DNA of 64,000 nucleotides, from assembly GCF_947623445.1 (NCBI RefSeq), contig NC_135243.1, forward strand, positions 16,184,501 to 16,248,500, given 5' to 3'. A program made the translations under genes and the position numbers. The DNA is from Clavelina lepadiformis. Its lineage: Eukaryota > Chordata > Ascidiacea > Aplousobranchia > Clavelinidae. Positions 46,300-59,687 of this stretch are shown here, piece after piece (the stretch's first letter is position 1; each line of letters begins with the position of its first letter). The notes beneath the pieces were generated by a model. It made no database searches and had not been told where the DNA came from. It saw only the letters and a program-made list of their open reading frames with translations.

Positions 46300-48402
46300 T
46301 AGCCAAAACTTGCCCTGCTGATATTCTATGAAAACCAAAACACAATTTGGGGGACCACATCTTGCCCACAATGGGCTCAAACATATGCTTAGCTACGGCA
46401 CCGTTGGAATGTAAATAATCGATAAAGACATAAAAATTCGTATTTCTTGTATAATATATACTTTTTAACTTAAATTGTGTTATTGTTTCATACTTGCTTT
46501 ATTGTGGCGTGATAATGAACGTGATTATTAGGCCAGGCCACATCATTTTTTGGCAGGCAAGCAGTGAATATCTTTATTGGTGTCAGATGGGTGATTGTGT
46601 CAAATGTGCACTGCTTCTTGGAAACACTTTTATACTGTTTTCATGTACACACGAAACTTTGTGTAAAAACATTTTTATGATTCGATCTTCAAAATTTATT
46701 TCCAAGTAAGCAAATGCAGCGACTGTCACATGCATGAAAGCAAACCAAAAGCTTTACTTTTTAAAAAAAAAAAGGTTTGTAAAGACTACTGCAAAGTTTC
46801 AAGCTGCAAAGCACACGAAACTGACTGAAATGATGCCACATGCAAGCTTCACCTGAAGTCACCTAAGCTCGACAGGTACGATAAACAGTGCTCAGGTCAT
46901 TATTCTGTAAGTCACTGCAACCGTTTCAGTACAGTAATGTCCTTTACGAAAAGATTCAGATATAATGTTATTGTCTAGTTAAATTATTGTCCATGACGTT
47001 TTGAACTGTCTCACTTGGTTAAGTTTTTGACCATTTTATTGCCGTTTTAATATAAACAATGCTGTTTAATAATAAATATAAACAATTTAATATAAATAAC
47101 TACTTTAATATAAACATCTGTGAGCTGCTCACATAATGCTACTAAGCTTTGCATTGTAAAAATATATTGGACTTGCTCGACGTCACTGTGCAGCTCTACA
47201 ATTTGCAACTCTGCCAAATTATTCAGTTAATTATGCGCGTAATTTAATTGACTATTGACTTTGGCTATAATGATTGACAGGTGGTGGATACATATTTAAG
47301 TTTATTTATCGACTGAAAACGTAGCTCGATGTTGTCAGCCCTAATGTTAAGGAGTGCGGGTCAGCAATTAAGATTTCTCTAATTTCATTAGATTCTTATG
47401 TAGGCCATCAAAAATCCTATGTTGACCAATCAGAGAGCTTTTTGGTTTGGTGTTATTTTTTAGTGTGGGAATTCCCCTAACAGCCCGCATGCTTCAAATT
47501 CAAATGGTCAGGTGCAGATTGAAGCTAAAACCTGCGATGAAAATAGGTAATATTGGGGTTTTTAGATCAGAATTTCTACTTTCGAGTTAGACATGTGTTG
47601 CAAGAATTTAGAAAATGCATATTTAGTCATATTTCATTATGCTATATCTCCAGGCATGCTTAATTCTTATGCACAATTTCAGGAAGCCCCATGCAGTATT
47701 TTTCGAGTAATATAAACAAAGGAATTTGCACTTTTTTCTGAACCACACACCCTTTTACCACCTGGAATCTAAAGCTGTTGTCTCTTTAGTTTCATTAGGT
47801 ACAGGTATTAAAAAAGAGGTGTTATAGTAGCCTAAATTTAAACATGCCTTGAAAATTTGTTTTGCCATTATTGTTGCCATGTTGCCATGATTCAACCTAA
47901 TATTGCATGGAACATTTTAGCATGCTAACAAACGTGAAGTTTGACGCAAAAAATTTCGATGACTTTCAAATTGTGGAAAACAATTGTCTTGTATGAAAAT
48001 GTATATGACGCAAAACTTATGTTGCAACAAAAAACGTGACTTTGCTAATACCTCAGGTAAGCCTTAAAACGATACTTAAACACCAAGATCATAATCTCAT
48101 AATCCAGAAAAAAAGTAACAACTTGAAAACTAAATCCAAATATATTCATCCTGAGGTTTTCCGAATATTCGGCTATCAACATTTGCAAGGTGTAGTGATC
48201 ACTCACTTCATTAAGACTTGTTTTCATCACTGCTAGCCAGTATTTTGCTTGTGACTTCAGGCAAAAGTTTCTTGTTTTGTTAATTGGTTTCTAATTATAT
48301 CAGATAATATTGTTTACATGTGTATGTGTGTCTGTTTAATGCGGACAAGCATGTTAATATGATGAATTTTAGTTGAACATTTACTTTTTACATGACATTG
48401 AT
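46300..48402. other. Intergenic, nothing recognised
   Basis: AT-rich with several poly-A/T runs. No exon series or terminal-repeat pair was found on either strand. Confidence 0.5.
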
Positions 48403-49123
48403 TGGTATGATAATCTTTACCCTTGGACTGAGAAAGTTTTTTTTGCACTACTTAAGGAGGCGTCGAAGACCAAAATGCCATAAAATCTTTGTTTGTTTTA
48501 TTATACAGTGAATTTACTAAATGACTGATTACTCGAAAAATTCTCCATGGGCTCCCTCAGATTTTTTATGTCAATTTAGTATGCTTTGGACTACCGTTCC
48601 ATAAACTGCCATCAAAAAAACATCATTCAAACTTTTTTAACAAAGGCGCAAAATAAACGCTAAAATTCTTGGCCTAAAAAAATTTCAGCTACATTCATAA
48701 TAATTTTTAGCCAAATTCTGCACGCGACCTGGGACATTAAAGCATGCCAACTGCTAGGGTAATTCCCAGGCTAGAAAACAACACCAACTATGCTGCCTTT
48801 TGATTGGTCTAAACATGTTTTTAAAGCTCTATGTAGGACGTCCAACAAAATCATAGAGATCTTAGTTTTAGGTCTTTGACGCCTCCTTAAACTCAGCGAT
48901 GATTTCTCATCACTTGAGCTCCGATTACTAAGCTAGCCTTTGTTCAAGTTCCGATTGTCACCCCTTTTTTATTTGTTTTTTTTCTTATATTGTATTTCTT
49001 GACATTAGAACTGCTCACCAGGTCCGCTGTACAGGAGCAAGCTTCGTTGTTGCCTTGCCCAAGGGCATTGCAACGAAATGACAGCGCCACTGGGTATTTA
49101 TTATTATTATTATTATTATTATT
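48403..49123. repeat. Interspersed repeat, copy 2, split by a nested MITE and ending in (TTA)n
   Basis: The two outer parts (48403-48455 and 48887-49095) are colinear with 38104-38358. A TTAA-flanked insertion of 431 bp separates them. The copy ends in a (TTA)n tract at about 49097-49123, a tail style common to LINE-mobilised SINEs. Copy 1 lacks such a tail, so the class remains open. Confidence 0.72.
48456..48886. mobile_element. TTAA-flanked MITE (piggyBac-like target site)
   Basis: TTAA lies at 48452-48455 and 48887-48890. The ends GGAGGCGTCGAAGACC and, complemented, GGAGGCGTCAAAGACC match at 15 of 16 positions. It interrupts a repeat whose unbroken copy at 38104-38358 serves as an empty site. 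TTAA duplication is typical of piggyBac elements, but the terminal sequence is not the usual one for that superfamily. Confidence 0.78.
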
Positions 49124-52100
49124 GTTTAACATTGGATTGATTTTTGTTATATAGCCCAAATTGCCAGCAGACAATCAAGTGAAATTGCAAACTGCAAGTG
49201 TGCTATAATTAAAACTGAATCCTGGTTTGATAAGTAAATGTACTTCCTTTGTGCTTAAGATAGGAACCTCCCTGCTAAGAACTACTCTGCACATCAAAGT
49301 TGGATTTTGATTAAGGGGAGTTATTGATATTCTAAATCAGTATTTATGTTTTGTACCATCATTTTTTAGATTGTCTAATCTACCTCAGTCCTTATGAGAT
49401 GGTGTAAATAAAATTACGATTTGGTAATTTTTTTAATAATAATTATGTTACATCGAATATTACATATAAATAATGGTATGGAAAATTATTTTTACGACCA
49501 GAATTGTTTTTTAGTTTCATTAAAATTTTCTTTTTTCCCCTGCTTTTTATTGAAATCTTTGTTTTGTTTCCCATCTTCATGTATCACTTAATCAGGATGC
49601 TTTAATTTACATCTGGCCCATACCAAAAATTTTATGTCATACGCTTCCGTACTTTTTTTATATTCATAATCCAGGTTTAAAACTGCTTTAAATGTAGCAC
49701 TTAACTTGATAGTTGGCAAGACAAGGTGCTACTGCAATCTACCATAACACGTATTATCCAATCATTAGACTGACAGTTTTGCTTGAAAATTCCTTCATTG
49801 CAGGAAAACTATAATAAGAGTGGATATGATTGTTGTTACATGTAACAGGAAATCTATATATGTCTTCTGTTGCAAGCTACAACTAAATATTTGTTAGTTC
49901 AACTATCGCATTTTATTTATTACATAAGCCGTGGGGTATAGGCACTGTTTCATTCACTTTAACGATACAGTACTAATACTTGCAAGACTACATTGCATGA
50001 CTTGGCCAAAATAATTTGGTTTCTTTTTCCAAAAATTAGGTTTATAGGTCCAATTTTTATCCTATGTAATGTGGTTCGTAGGGATGAAATCACATTTTTA
50101 TTTGATGTGTGGCTTGTACCATCCTGTAAATGTACATCTTATGTCAATTTAATACTGTACTTAATTTTGTTTAAAGTTTGATTTACAACCATTCAATTAG
50201 CTTGTTTTAGGTTTGAAGTAACGTAGGATTTAGGGTTTATTTGACTTCTTATAATCTTATATTCATTTACTTATACAAACTCAATCTCTAATTTTATTTT
50301 GTTTATGTGCAACCAGCCAGGATTTGGTCAGGATTACATGGCACTTTGTTGCTTATACTGGTGTTCCTTAAGTCTAAAATGATGAGACTGTGCAGTGCAT
50401 TAGATGTTTTTTGGTTTGCTTTGATAAATAATATTGACATCTTATCGTAAACAGTCGTACCACACAATTTTGATATTGGCAAAAGTCACTTTATGACCAG
50501 TCACCTGCTGGTAATAACCTAAGCTTTGATATCAGAGCTTCTTACCATGTATTTTCATAGTTTCCACTTAATGCAATTTTACAAAAACATGGAGTAATTA
50601 TTCATTAGAACCAATACACCCACTTAACTGGAGGATGGGTTGTTACCATGCAATTGCCATAATAGTGTTTTCCCAATGAGTTTTGAACCCAGTCCATAAG
50701 TTTGATAATCTTGAGTCAGGTACCTTAAGAACTAAGTTGCCCAGCCCACTAATTTTCAGTTTACAACTAGGAGGTCGACTTATTATTAGACCTGTTGAGA
50801 ACCTTTTAATTTTATTCTTAACTCATGAACTAACTTTAACAACAAAACAATTTAAACTTCTGCAAATGTTTAATATGTATGTCATAATTTGACATCAAAT
50901 TTCAATTATTGAATTTCAACACACAATTAAGTGCACATGTTTGGAGAAACTACACTTGCACCTTTTTAGCTTGAGCTTTGTGCATGATAAGCATAATGCA
51001 ACATATGGCCCTAATTGCGTAACTTTACTCTAAATATACCTTGATTCTTAATGTTACAATGGTGTTTGTTCAGCGATAAAGGATAGCAGTAATCTGTGTA
51101 AAATATTTTGCTATGCAAACAGACTAGAAAGCAGTGTCAGCAGAAATCTGCAATCACCCTATTGTCAGTGTGGTGGCAAATGCTAAATCAGTGAGGTCAG
51201 GTTTTTAGGAGTGATTATATTGAGGTGCTATTAGTTAGCCCTTTTCTCTTAATGCATTACGAAAATAATGTCATAAACTACTGAGAAATGATAGCACTTA
51301 CATGTTATAATATAGCACAACATTTATTATTTCAGTGTTGTTATAAATGAGTTCAAATATTGTAAAGCTGCAATAACTTTCAAATGCTGTAGCTGTAAAT
51401 GCTAGAGTAGCTAAACATTTTCAAATATTGCAGCTGAAATGTTCCGTTGTTAGTCATTCAATGGACCAAGACGTATCACGTTTACAGTTACCTTCAAGCT
51501 TTGAAAGTTGCTCATTGGTATGCCCTATTCAGTTCTGATTTGACAATTCAAAACCAATAAGGCGATGAAGTATACATTGCCTCATGGTAAAAGTCTTCAT
51601 GTTGGCACTGTAGTTAACCGTTCATGTAACTAGAACAAATGTTGTGATACATTGCATAGTTACATCATAAAAAGGCTGAAGAAGTCATGTGATTTGTATA
51701 CATGGAGACGTGATTTACATCAGCGCATTGCATACTAAGGCACGGTGGCCCATTCGCCAATATCACTTGACAGGTTTTTCAGTGTAAAAACCCTATCACA
51801 GGTCATCATAAATGTTATCTAAGGTTAGGAGAAATCACTGGACCATTTTGTTACACTTTGTTTAAGCTGTATTGTAGAATTCCTTAGTTGAGAGAGGTAT
51901 GGTAATCATTATCTTATATGAAGAACTGCCCAAAATTAGCCCAGCCAGAAAAATTAATGAACACCGTAATTGTGTTTGCAGTGAACAAAAATGATCTAAT
52001 ATGGTATTGCACTACAGCGAGTGCGTTCATAACGTTATATGTTTCCACACTGTGGACAATACTTTACCAGTGTGAAGTATTGCAATGGCTTCTGCAAGCA

Positions 52101-53193
52101 AGCAGATTTTTTGCTTTTATATTCTGCAGTCAGCTGCAGATTTTGCTGCTTAAGCAGCATATGTCAAACCAAGCACTTCTTCTTTGACTATCTTTGTTTT
52201 TACTTTTTGTTGCCTTATATTAAATCATCTGACTGATCGATCTTAATGTTTTACAAACTTAAGGTAAACCAGATTTTAGAGGATTGTCAGCAAAACGTTA
52301 ACAGTGGTGGACAGATGTGCGGCAATTAATAGACGAAATGAGGTTTCTAGCCTTTATCAATCGTTGAAAAAGCGAAATGTGGACAAGTGAAATTTCTTGT
52401 CGTCTGGGTACCTAGTTCAGCTCAGCGGTAGTGGTATAACCAAATCTGTGTATTGTCTCGTAAGCTATTTTTGCAGTTTGTTGCTAAATTTTCTAACATA
52501 ATAACCTCACCTAAATCTTCCACCTAATCCAAATCAATTTCACTTGAACCTTAGTCCAAATCCTAGATGCTGTGGAGCATTATCCAGGATACAAGTAAAA
52601 GTTAGTAGGAATGTTAGACATTATAGTGCAATTTTGTCTGAATATGTGCCATTGATTGAGGTATTTAAATAATTTTCTCAAACCCATATTATAACTTGGG
52701 AAATATTTCAATGAGGATTTAGTTTAATCTGTGTTTGCTTCAGAAACGCAAGCATTTTTGCCCTGTTAGCAGTTGTAACAATGGACTTCTAGCAGATCCT
52801 AATAAGAAAACAAACCACTTCTTTCTAACGCAAAGATTGATTTGTTAGTGTTGCGCAAACACGGGGACTAGTAGGTCAAGTAGATCATTAATCCAACACA
52901 GATTTACAGCAGTTCGACGATGGGCATGAAACCTACAAGTAAGGTTTTAGTGCCAGGTTTAGATACTATATCACAAATGTTTTTTCAGAGTTTTGATCCA
53001 TTTCAAATGCGTTGTGGTAAAGGTTTTAGCTTTAAGGTAAAATAACAAGGTTTTAAACTTAATTTTTTACAGGATTCCACAACGGCGTTTACTTGTCATA
53101 GGAATGTCTAAAAGTAGGGTGAATTTAAGCACTACCGCTGTATGTGTTAACTTTTCACAGCAATCTTGCTTGCACGCGAAGTAATACAGTACC
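49124..53193. other. Intergenic upstream of HNF4
   Basis: No gene is supported. An acceptor-like CTTTTCACAG ends at 53160, 33 bases before the HNF4 ATG, so a 5' non-coding exon or trans-splice leader probably joins there. A short open stretch at 52284-52400 after an acceptor-like TTTTAG is noted in the findings. Confidence 0.5.
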
Positions 53194-56100
53194 ATGGAGC
53201 CTGACACATCAACTGGTTACGACATCTACAACACTGAAATTTATACTGACGTTGTCGGCAATATTTCAGGTAAGAACCTGTTTATAGGTAGTAATTTTAA
53301 ATCACTATCATTACAGAGAGGAAATAGGTGATAGAAATTGCACGCTCGAAGATACTTAAATTTTCAGTTTTAAAATTTTCAGCAACTGAAAATAGTTTAA
53401 GTTTTTTGGTTACGTCGATTTGTGCGAAGGCTGCATTGTTGGCAACGTTTGCTTAACATAATTGATTTGTCATCATGGCGGAACTGACATACGATCACGC
53501 TTCAATTAATTGTTGCCCACAAATACCCTTTACAACAGCGTCGTGATATGACGCCCAACATACGTCAAAACGAAATAACAACAACGTCACTTTGCCATAC
53601 CACATTTTTGGTGTTTCTCCTGTCTGAATGACTTTCTTTGTAACGACAAGGCTCAGTTGAACCACATAAAAGTAGATTGGAGTATACATTTAATCTGTTC
53701 ACTTGAAATGACATCGCGATGCACTCATTTTTATAGATAGGCAAACTTCGCACTTTAAATGACATACTATGACATACGATGAATAATATTAACATATCTT
53801 TTTGGCTGAAAACTTGCAAATTTTTAAGCATACAAAAACAACGTAGCCGTGATGAAGGCAACCAGCATCCACTTGAGTTATCAAAATGTTGCCGCTTTAT
53901 ACACCAGAATACCGGTTCCAAATTTGCTCACAAAAGCGATGTTTTTTCGCCATGGTCAAGTTATCAAAAACTTAACAACATATTCGATCGTGTTTATACA
54001 AGGAAATCTTGTGAATGAGATTTGCATCAATATGTCACGTCTGCCTTGTTGTTGTTGCTCTCCGCCTTTTCGAGAGTTCTCGTTTATCTTGCCGAACCAT
54101 TAACCCTAATCGGCTCTTCGAGATAAACGTTTTGCTGCATAATTTTGCCGTGAAATGTGTACCTTGTACACATTTTTGTGTGGCAAGATTTTAGCCTTGG
54201 GCCCTAACAAGCTTATCGTATAAAATATAATCTCAAAGATATTTCGTACTTTCGTTCAAACCTTCTTTAAAATTGCGTTTTGCCATTTAGGGAAAATAAC
54301 AGCCAGATGTGGAAGGAAAAGGTAAAAGTTGGGCTTAATTGTGAGACACAGTGATTTTTGAAAAAAACTAAGGCGCATAGGCGCAGTTCGATCTTATCAC
54401 AGACAGACTTGTTTATTTGAAGACAACGCGCGTATTACTGTCGTGACATTTGATATAAGTTACATGTTAGGTTATAGGGTGCTTATCACTGAATCTTTTT
54501 TGATAAGCAAGAATCTACTAATACGTTCCCTTTTGTATTTATTTGCCAACAGCCAGTGTTCATTGCTCTGTATGTTGTAGACGATTTATGAAACGTCGTT
54601 TTTATTTAAATTAGAAACTCATCATTTCGCCTAGATGTTGCGTTGCCATTAGCTTGGGAGAAAACTGCGCAAACACTGAAAATGTTTTTAAATACCATTA
54701 TCAATGGTGTTTGCCGATGCAGCGGACGAAGTGGTACACGGTTCTGGCACAGGAACAGCGAGCCTAGCACGAATTAGCAAACTTTGCAAAGAACAATGCT
54801 ATAAGCATTTGACAATTGCTAAGTTACATTTCAATGAGCGGATTTGCCGATCTATCATCATTGACTCACGTTCAAATTGCCATATGGGCGACTATCCTTC
54901 CGTTTTTGCGATTCAATGTTGAAAGAATTTTTTCCTGAAACTACAATAAACAATCCGTTAAGAACGATTTGTATGCGACATCAATCTTGTCGTTTGGTTT
55001 AATATTGCAATTTTTTTCCTATTTGAGCGCTTAACTTATAGTGCCAACAAGGACCAGTTATATGTTGGCTTTATTAGCCAATTTGTTTCTGATGACAGCA
55101 CAGCTTTAATTGAAACGGTTCTTGTTTAGCAGTGTTTGCAAAACTGTTGTTTACCTCCCCAAGGTAAAAATAAAGCTATGAGTTATTTGGGAAAGTTACC
55201 CAGTGTAGTTGCTCGCAGATTTCTAGAAATAGTTTGTCATTGTTCTGCGTATTACTGTAACAACCGTCTTGCTTTACATTAATTGACATTGTCAAACATG
55301 ATGAACTACAAGTCAACCTGGCTTCAAAACGCGCCGTTTGGTAATTGGCCACATCACTATGCGAGAAAAGGTAATATTGATTGCTTTTGCTGAATTTCTT
55401 TTCTATTCTTAAATGTTAATAGAAACTGTGAAATTTTGCACTGTCGGTGCGTGGTCCGTAGGGTCTGTTGTACACGCAGTGTCACGCAGAGTGATAGCAA
55501 GAAATCTTCTTTCTATGCTCATATGACAATGTTTTGATTTGTTAATGAAATACCTGACAATAAAAAAGTTCCGCCAAGTCTTTTGTCTATTTGTCTGGTC
55601 TAAATAACATGTTGCAAAATCGCGAGAAGGTTGTTGATGGATTGCTATGGTTTATTTATATAGCTGTTTATTTTTATTGAGTACTATATTTTACATACGT
55701 TTGTTAAAAGTTTGCTAATTCAGGAAATGTACGCCTTCTTCCCCCACATTGTTTCTTCGGTTAACACACATTCCCCCTTTTTTCTCTTGGGCTTCTTGTA
55801 CAGCTAAACTAATTCTAAAGACCTTGAGGGCAAGTTTTATTGTCACTCTGCAACTTATTTTTTTAATGTTCTAATTACCTCACGATGTACGTATCGGTAT
55901 ATGATGGAGCAAAAGTCATCTTAGTGATCAGACTAAACGACAATAAAATAAAAAACAACATCTCATTATTGCAGCAAACACAAAACATTTTTACGCGTCG
56001 ATTGTTTCGCGGTACCTTGATAAGATATCGTTTAGTTTAAGAATTATTTCTTGAATCCACTTTTTACAGATTCTCCATCATCACTCGCAGGCGACGTGAA

Positions 56101-59100
56101 CAATTCTGTAACCGGTTATCCATTTGATGCAGTTTCTGGAGGCTCGCCAGGCTTGAATGTTGGTTGCGTCAACGATCATTCTATGAACGTTTTACCGATC
56201 GACAGCAGACAGCAGGCCGGGACGATAGCTAACGAACGTAATGTTAGTCCAAATTCTATCATCGGTGATTCGGAAGGTACTCGAAGCTGTAAGTCTTTCG
56301 TCGAATTTTCGTTGAGTTTATTTCGCCCGGTGAAGTTGCGGAAGCCACGTTTTACCCGGTATAATGAGTATAATTTGGCTTTTGCAAAGTCGTTTTTGTG
56401 TGAAAATGAATTCTTTCGAGTAGTAGATTTTGGCGTCATGTTTCATAAGTAAACCTTTGTTATTTCACAAGAAACTTAAAAGTATTCATCAGCGTCCAAC
56501 TAACCAAATGGTGAAATACCTTCGCGGTCTTACCCGTGCATTTTTTCCTTGGCATAACCTGAGTTTGAACTCGGCCTTATTTTAAGCTAAGCTTTATGTC
56601 AGACTACATCACAATGCTGATATCCAGTCAGGTATTAGTGAACAGTAAAAATTAACAATCTCAGCAGACTGTGCTATTTGCGGCGACCGTGCAACAGGAA
56701 AACATTATGGGGCTAGCAGTTGTGATGGTTGCAAGGGTTTCTTTCGAAGAAGTGTGAGAAAGAATCACCAATATCAATGCAGGTTTGTCAGCTTTATTGT
56801 TTTCGTTAGCTCGGTTCTGGTAAAGTACTTTTTGTTATCATCTGTCTTCATGTTGTTATCTTCTTATTGTTACTAATGGTCTTCTGTTAAATTGCTAAGC
56901 GATATATTTTAAGTCTAATGTCGAAACACCTCACAGGTTTAGCCGAAACTGCACTGTGGATAAGGATAAGCGAAATCAGTGCAGATACTGTAGATTAAGA
57001 AAATGCTTTCGGGCGGGGATGAGAAAAGAAGGTGATGAGCTGTAAATGGAGTTATTTTTGTATTTTTCTCCGTTTAGCTTGATTATAAATGATTTTTTCA
57101 CCAGCCGTCCAGAATGAGAGAGACCGTATCAGTACCAAAAAATCCAGCATGGATGATTCAGCGTCACTTTCAGTTACGACTTTGTTGAATGCTGACACCA
57201 TGTCAAGACAGGTATTACTCTTTTGTTTATCCAGGAATCGTTGTACTGACGTTTCATTAGTTAAATATTTTCTAATTGTTAACGGTTATCGGTGACCCGT
57301 TCCACGTAATAAAGGAAACTTTAGTTTCCATGTAGTGGGTTTGGGCGTAATCCTTTCTTTGGATTTTGACTTTTGTGATTATTATCTGTCACATGTATGG
57401 ACACCAATGGTTCTAAATTTTTTGGGCGTTTATTTGATTCTGAAAGTGATTTCTGGTCAGTTAAGTTTGTGATACAAAAAGAAATGTCTGTTTTAAAAAG
57501 TTTATCTGTTCAAAAAATATGTTCCAACAAATCGCCTTCCTTGCACTGCCATCAATGTAGAAAGTAACTGACAAAAGCGACAAAAGTCCACGACCTGACA
57601 TGTGTCAGTTACTTCGTCCACTTTGTTCATACTTGTATGAATTAAAGCACGATGGTTGATGGTGCGGTAATCCGAATCCTAACAAATTCATTCATCTCGA
57701 AATTATTATTTCACTTCTAGCCTTTAATTACTTCCGGAGGCGATCTTGATGCCAGCGCAGTAGAAAACAAGAAGATTGCTTCGGTGAATGATGTGTGCGA
57801 TTCAATGCGGCAACAACTGTTGGTGCTTGTGGAGTGGGCCAAATATATACCCACATTTTCCGATCTGCCTTTGGATGACCAGGTATTCGAGGATATATTA
57901 TTAAAATTAGTGAGTCTAAGTTAACCAAGAAAACGTGTTTGCAGGAAGTTTGATAATATCTATTTTTTGTTTTTCATTTTGTTCTGACTATCTCGGTTTA
58001 AAGCTCGACAGAAAGTTACGGAAACTTGGAAACTCCAGTAAACCTTTAATTCAACTTAATTTCACCTAGTTCCACGGACAAAAAAGTGCTTATTTTACAT
58101 ATTTTCAACGGTATTGAGGCCATTGGAGCTGTGAATAAGTTCTTTGGGTCCAGGATACTTAACAGTCTCTGTTAAATTGATGCTCTTATCTGATTAAACC
58201 TTCAGCGCGTTTTGCAAACAATACTGACTCCTGATAGTGTGGTTTGGTCTTGTGGCACGTGGTAACGAACCGTCTTCAGCACCTAGTGTTATCGTTATGT
58301 CAGTGGTGTGAACCCGTTCCGTTTCAGTTTATTATTGCATGATCTTTTCTAGGTTGCCCTGCTACGAGCTCATGCGGGAGAAAACCTTTTGATGGGAGTG
58401 GCGAAGCGCTCTCTTCCGTTTAGAGATATTCTGTTGTTGGGAAATGATTTTATAATCCCAAGGTATAGTATCAGTTTAGTTTTTTATATTTTTGATTTGA
58501 AGGTTTGAAGTTAAATATACTTTAGCTCACACTTTCAAATTGTTAATTAAGTCTCAGGTTGTCTAACCCTGTATTTTAGGCATTGCCCTGAGGTTGAAAT
58601 CAACAGGGTGGCTGTCCGTATCCTTGATGAACTGATCAGACCTTTAAACGACCTTGCACTCGATGACAATGAATATGCCTGTCTGAAAGCTATAGTGTTC
58701 TTCGATCCCGGTAAAATGTTTTGACCGAACTACGTGAAGAGAGAAACCAAATATCGCCATTAACTGCACTATGTTGGTTTAGCTTTCTGCTCATGTATGA
58801 TTTTATCATTTCTTTTGTTTTAGATGCGAGGGGTCTTAGCAATCCCGGAAAAATAAAGGCAATGAGGTCGCAAGTAATGTGTAATCTTGAAGATTATATT
58901 AACGATAGACAGTACGACTCGCGAGGCAGGTCAGTTTCACTGGTGTATAATTTAGAATCCGTAATTATACATCGGTTTCCTCTTTGCTGATTTTATTGCC
59001 CGGCTCATAAACTATAGTGGAAACGCCTGTTTTACGTAACATGTACAATATATCTACATAGCCCAATAATAAAGTGTGTCATGCGTCAAAAACTATGTTT

Positions 59101-59687
59101 TGCAGGTTTGGCGAAATATTGCTTCTCCTGCCAACTTTACAAAGCATAACTTGGCAGATGATTGAACAGATTCAGTTTGTCAGACTCTTTGGTGTAGCTC
59201 GCGTTGACAATCTTCTTCAAGAAATGCTGCTTGGCAGTACGCTAAGTTTTTACTTTCCGTTGTTGAATTATTGTATAATCCAGGACTAATTAATTTCTTA
59301 TGGTTAAAAAAATGCTGATAATTTCTTTGTGTAAGTGGACAAATTATTAAATGTCTGATTGCTGAATTAAATTTAGGCGCAAACGAAAATCAAGTAAACG
59401 TGGTTTCAACAGCAACGGCGCCTTTATGTGGAACCGGTCCCGTTCCAACTTACACTTCCCATCTCAATATAATTCCGACCACAAACGGATTCGGCTCAGG
59501 ATCTCACGTAATGTCGCTTGGTGTGTCTGAAGATGTCAAGCCGATTTTCAGTAACGGTCCCAGCGCGCCCATTTCCCCTAATAGCATGCCACAACACGCT
59601 ATTGATCAAGATTACAAACTTGCTCAAATGGGCATGGAAGTCGACCCGGTGTTGTTGGATGTTCAGCCGAAGTCTGAAATGGTGTAA
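53194..59687 (+). CDS. HNF4: Hepatocyte nuclear factor 4 (nuclear receptor NR2A)
   Basis: Eleven exons join in frame: 53194-53269, 56070-56288, 56665-56782, 56937-57031, 57105-57211, 57721-57882, 58353-58462, 58580-58710, 58824-58929, 59106-59236, 59377-59687 (1566 nt, 521 residues). The DNA-binding domain (residues about 101-166) has both zinc fingers: [20 protein letters not shown] with P-box [16 protein letters not shown], then [20 protein letters not shown] and the extension QNERDRIS. The ligand-binding domain contains [35 protein letters not shown] and [15 protein letters not shown], and ends with the AF-2 helix [10 protein letters not shown]. The C-terminal F domain (about 100 residues) is divergent. 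HNF4 binds DR1 elements as a homodimer and regulates gut, liver and metabolic genes. All key Cys residues are present. Assignment is certain to the subfamily. Confidence 0.97.
55298..55370 (+). CDS. HNF4: Candidate alternative first exon of HNF4
   Basis: ATG at 55298 opens 24 codons ([20 protein letters not shown]...) ending in donor AAAAG|GTAATA at 55370/55371. It ends in phase 1, exactly like the first exon 53194-53269, so either can splice to 56070. Vertebrate and insect HNF4 genes use alternative promoters with different N-termini, which makes this plausible. No transcript evidence is available here. Confidence 0.6.

Noticed and set aside
51918..52187. 89-codon + ORF
   Set aside because: Skewed, low-information composition, no homology signal, and overlapping ORFs of similar quality in other frames.
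52920..52938. Very short ATG-led exon (MGMKPT) with donor GTAAGG, considered as an HNF4 first exon
   Set aside because: Only 19 nt. It is more likely part of a 5' untranslated exon, and a phase match alone is weak evidence.
54704..54922. 72-codon plus-strand ORF in HNF4 intron 1, considered as a third alternative first exon
   Set aside because: No suitable phase-1 donor; the GT after GAAGTG gives phase 0.
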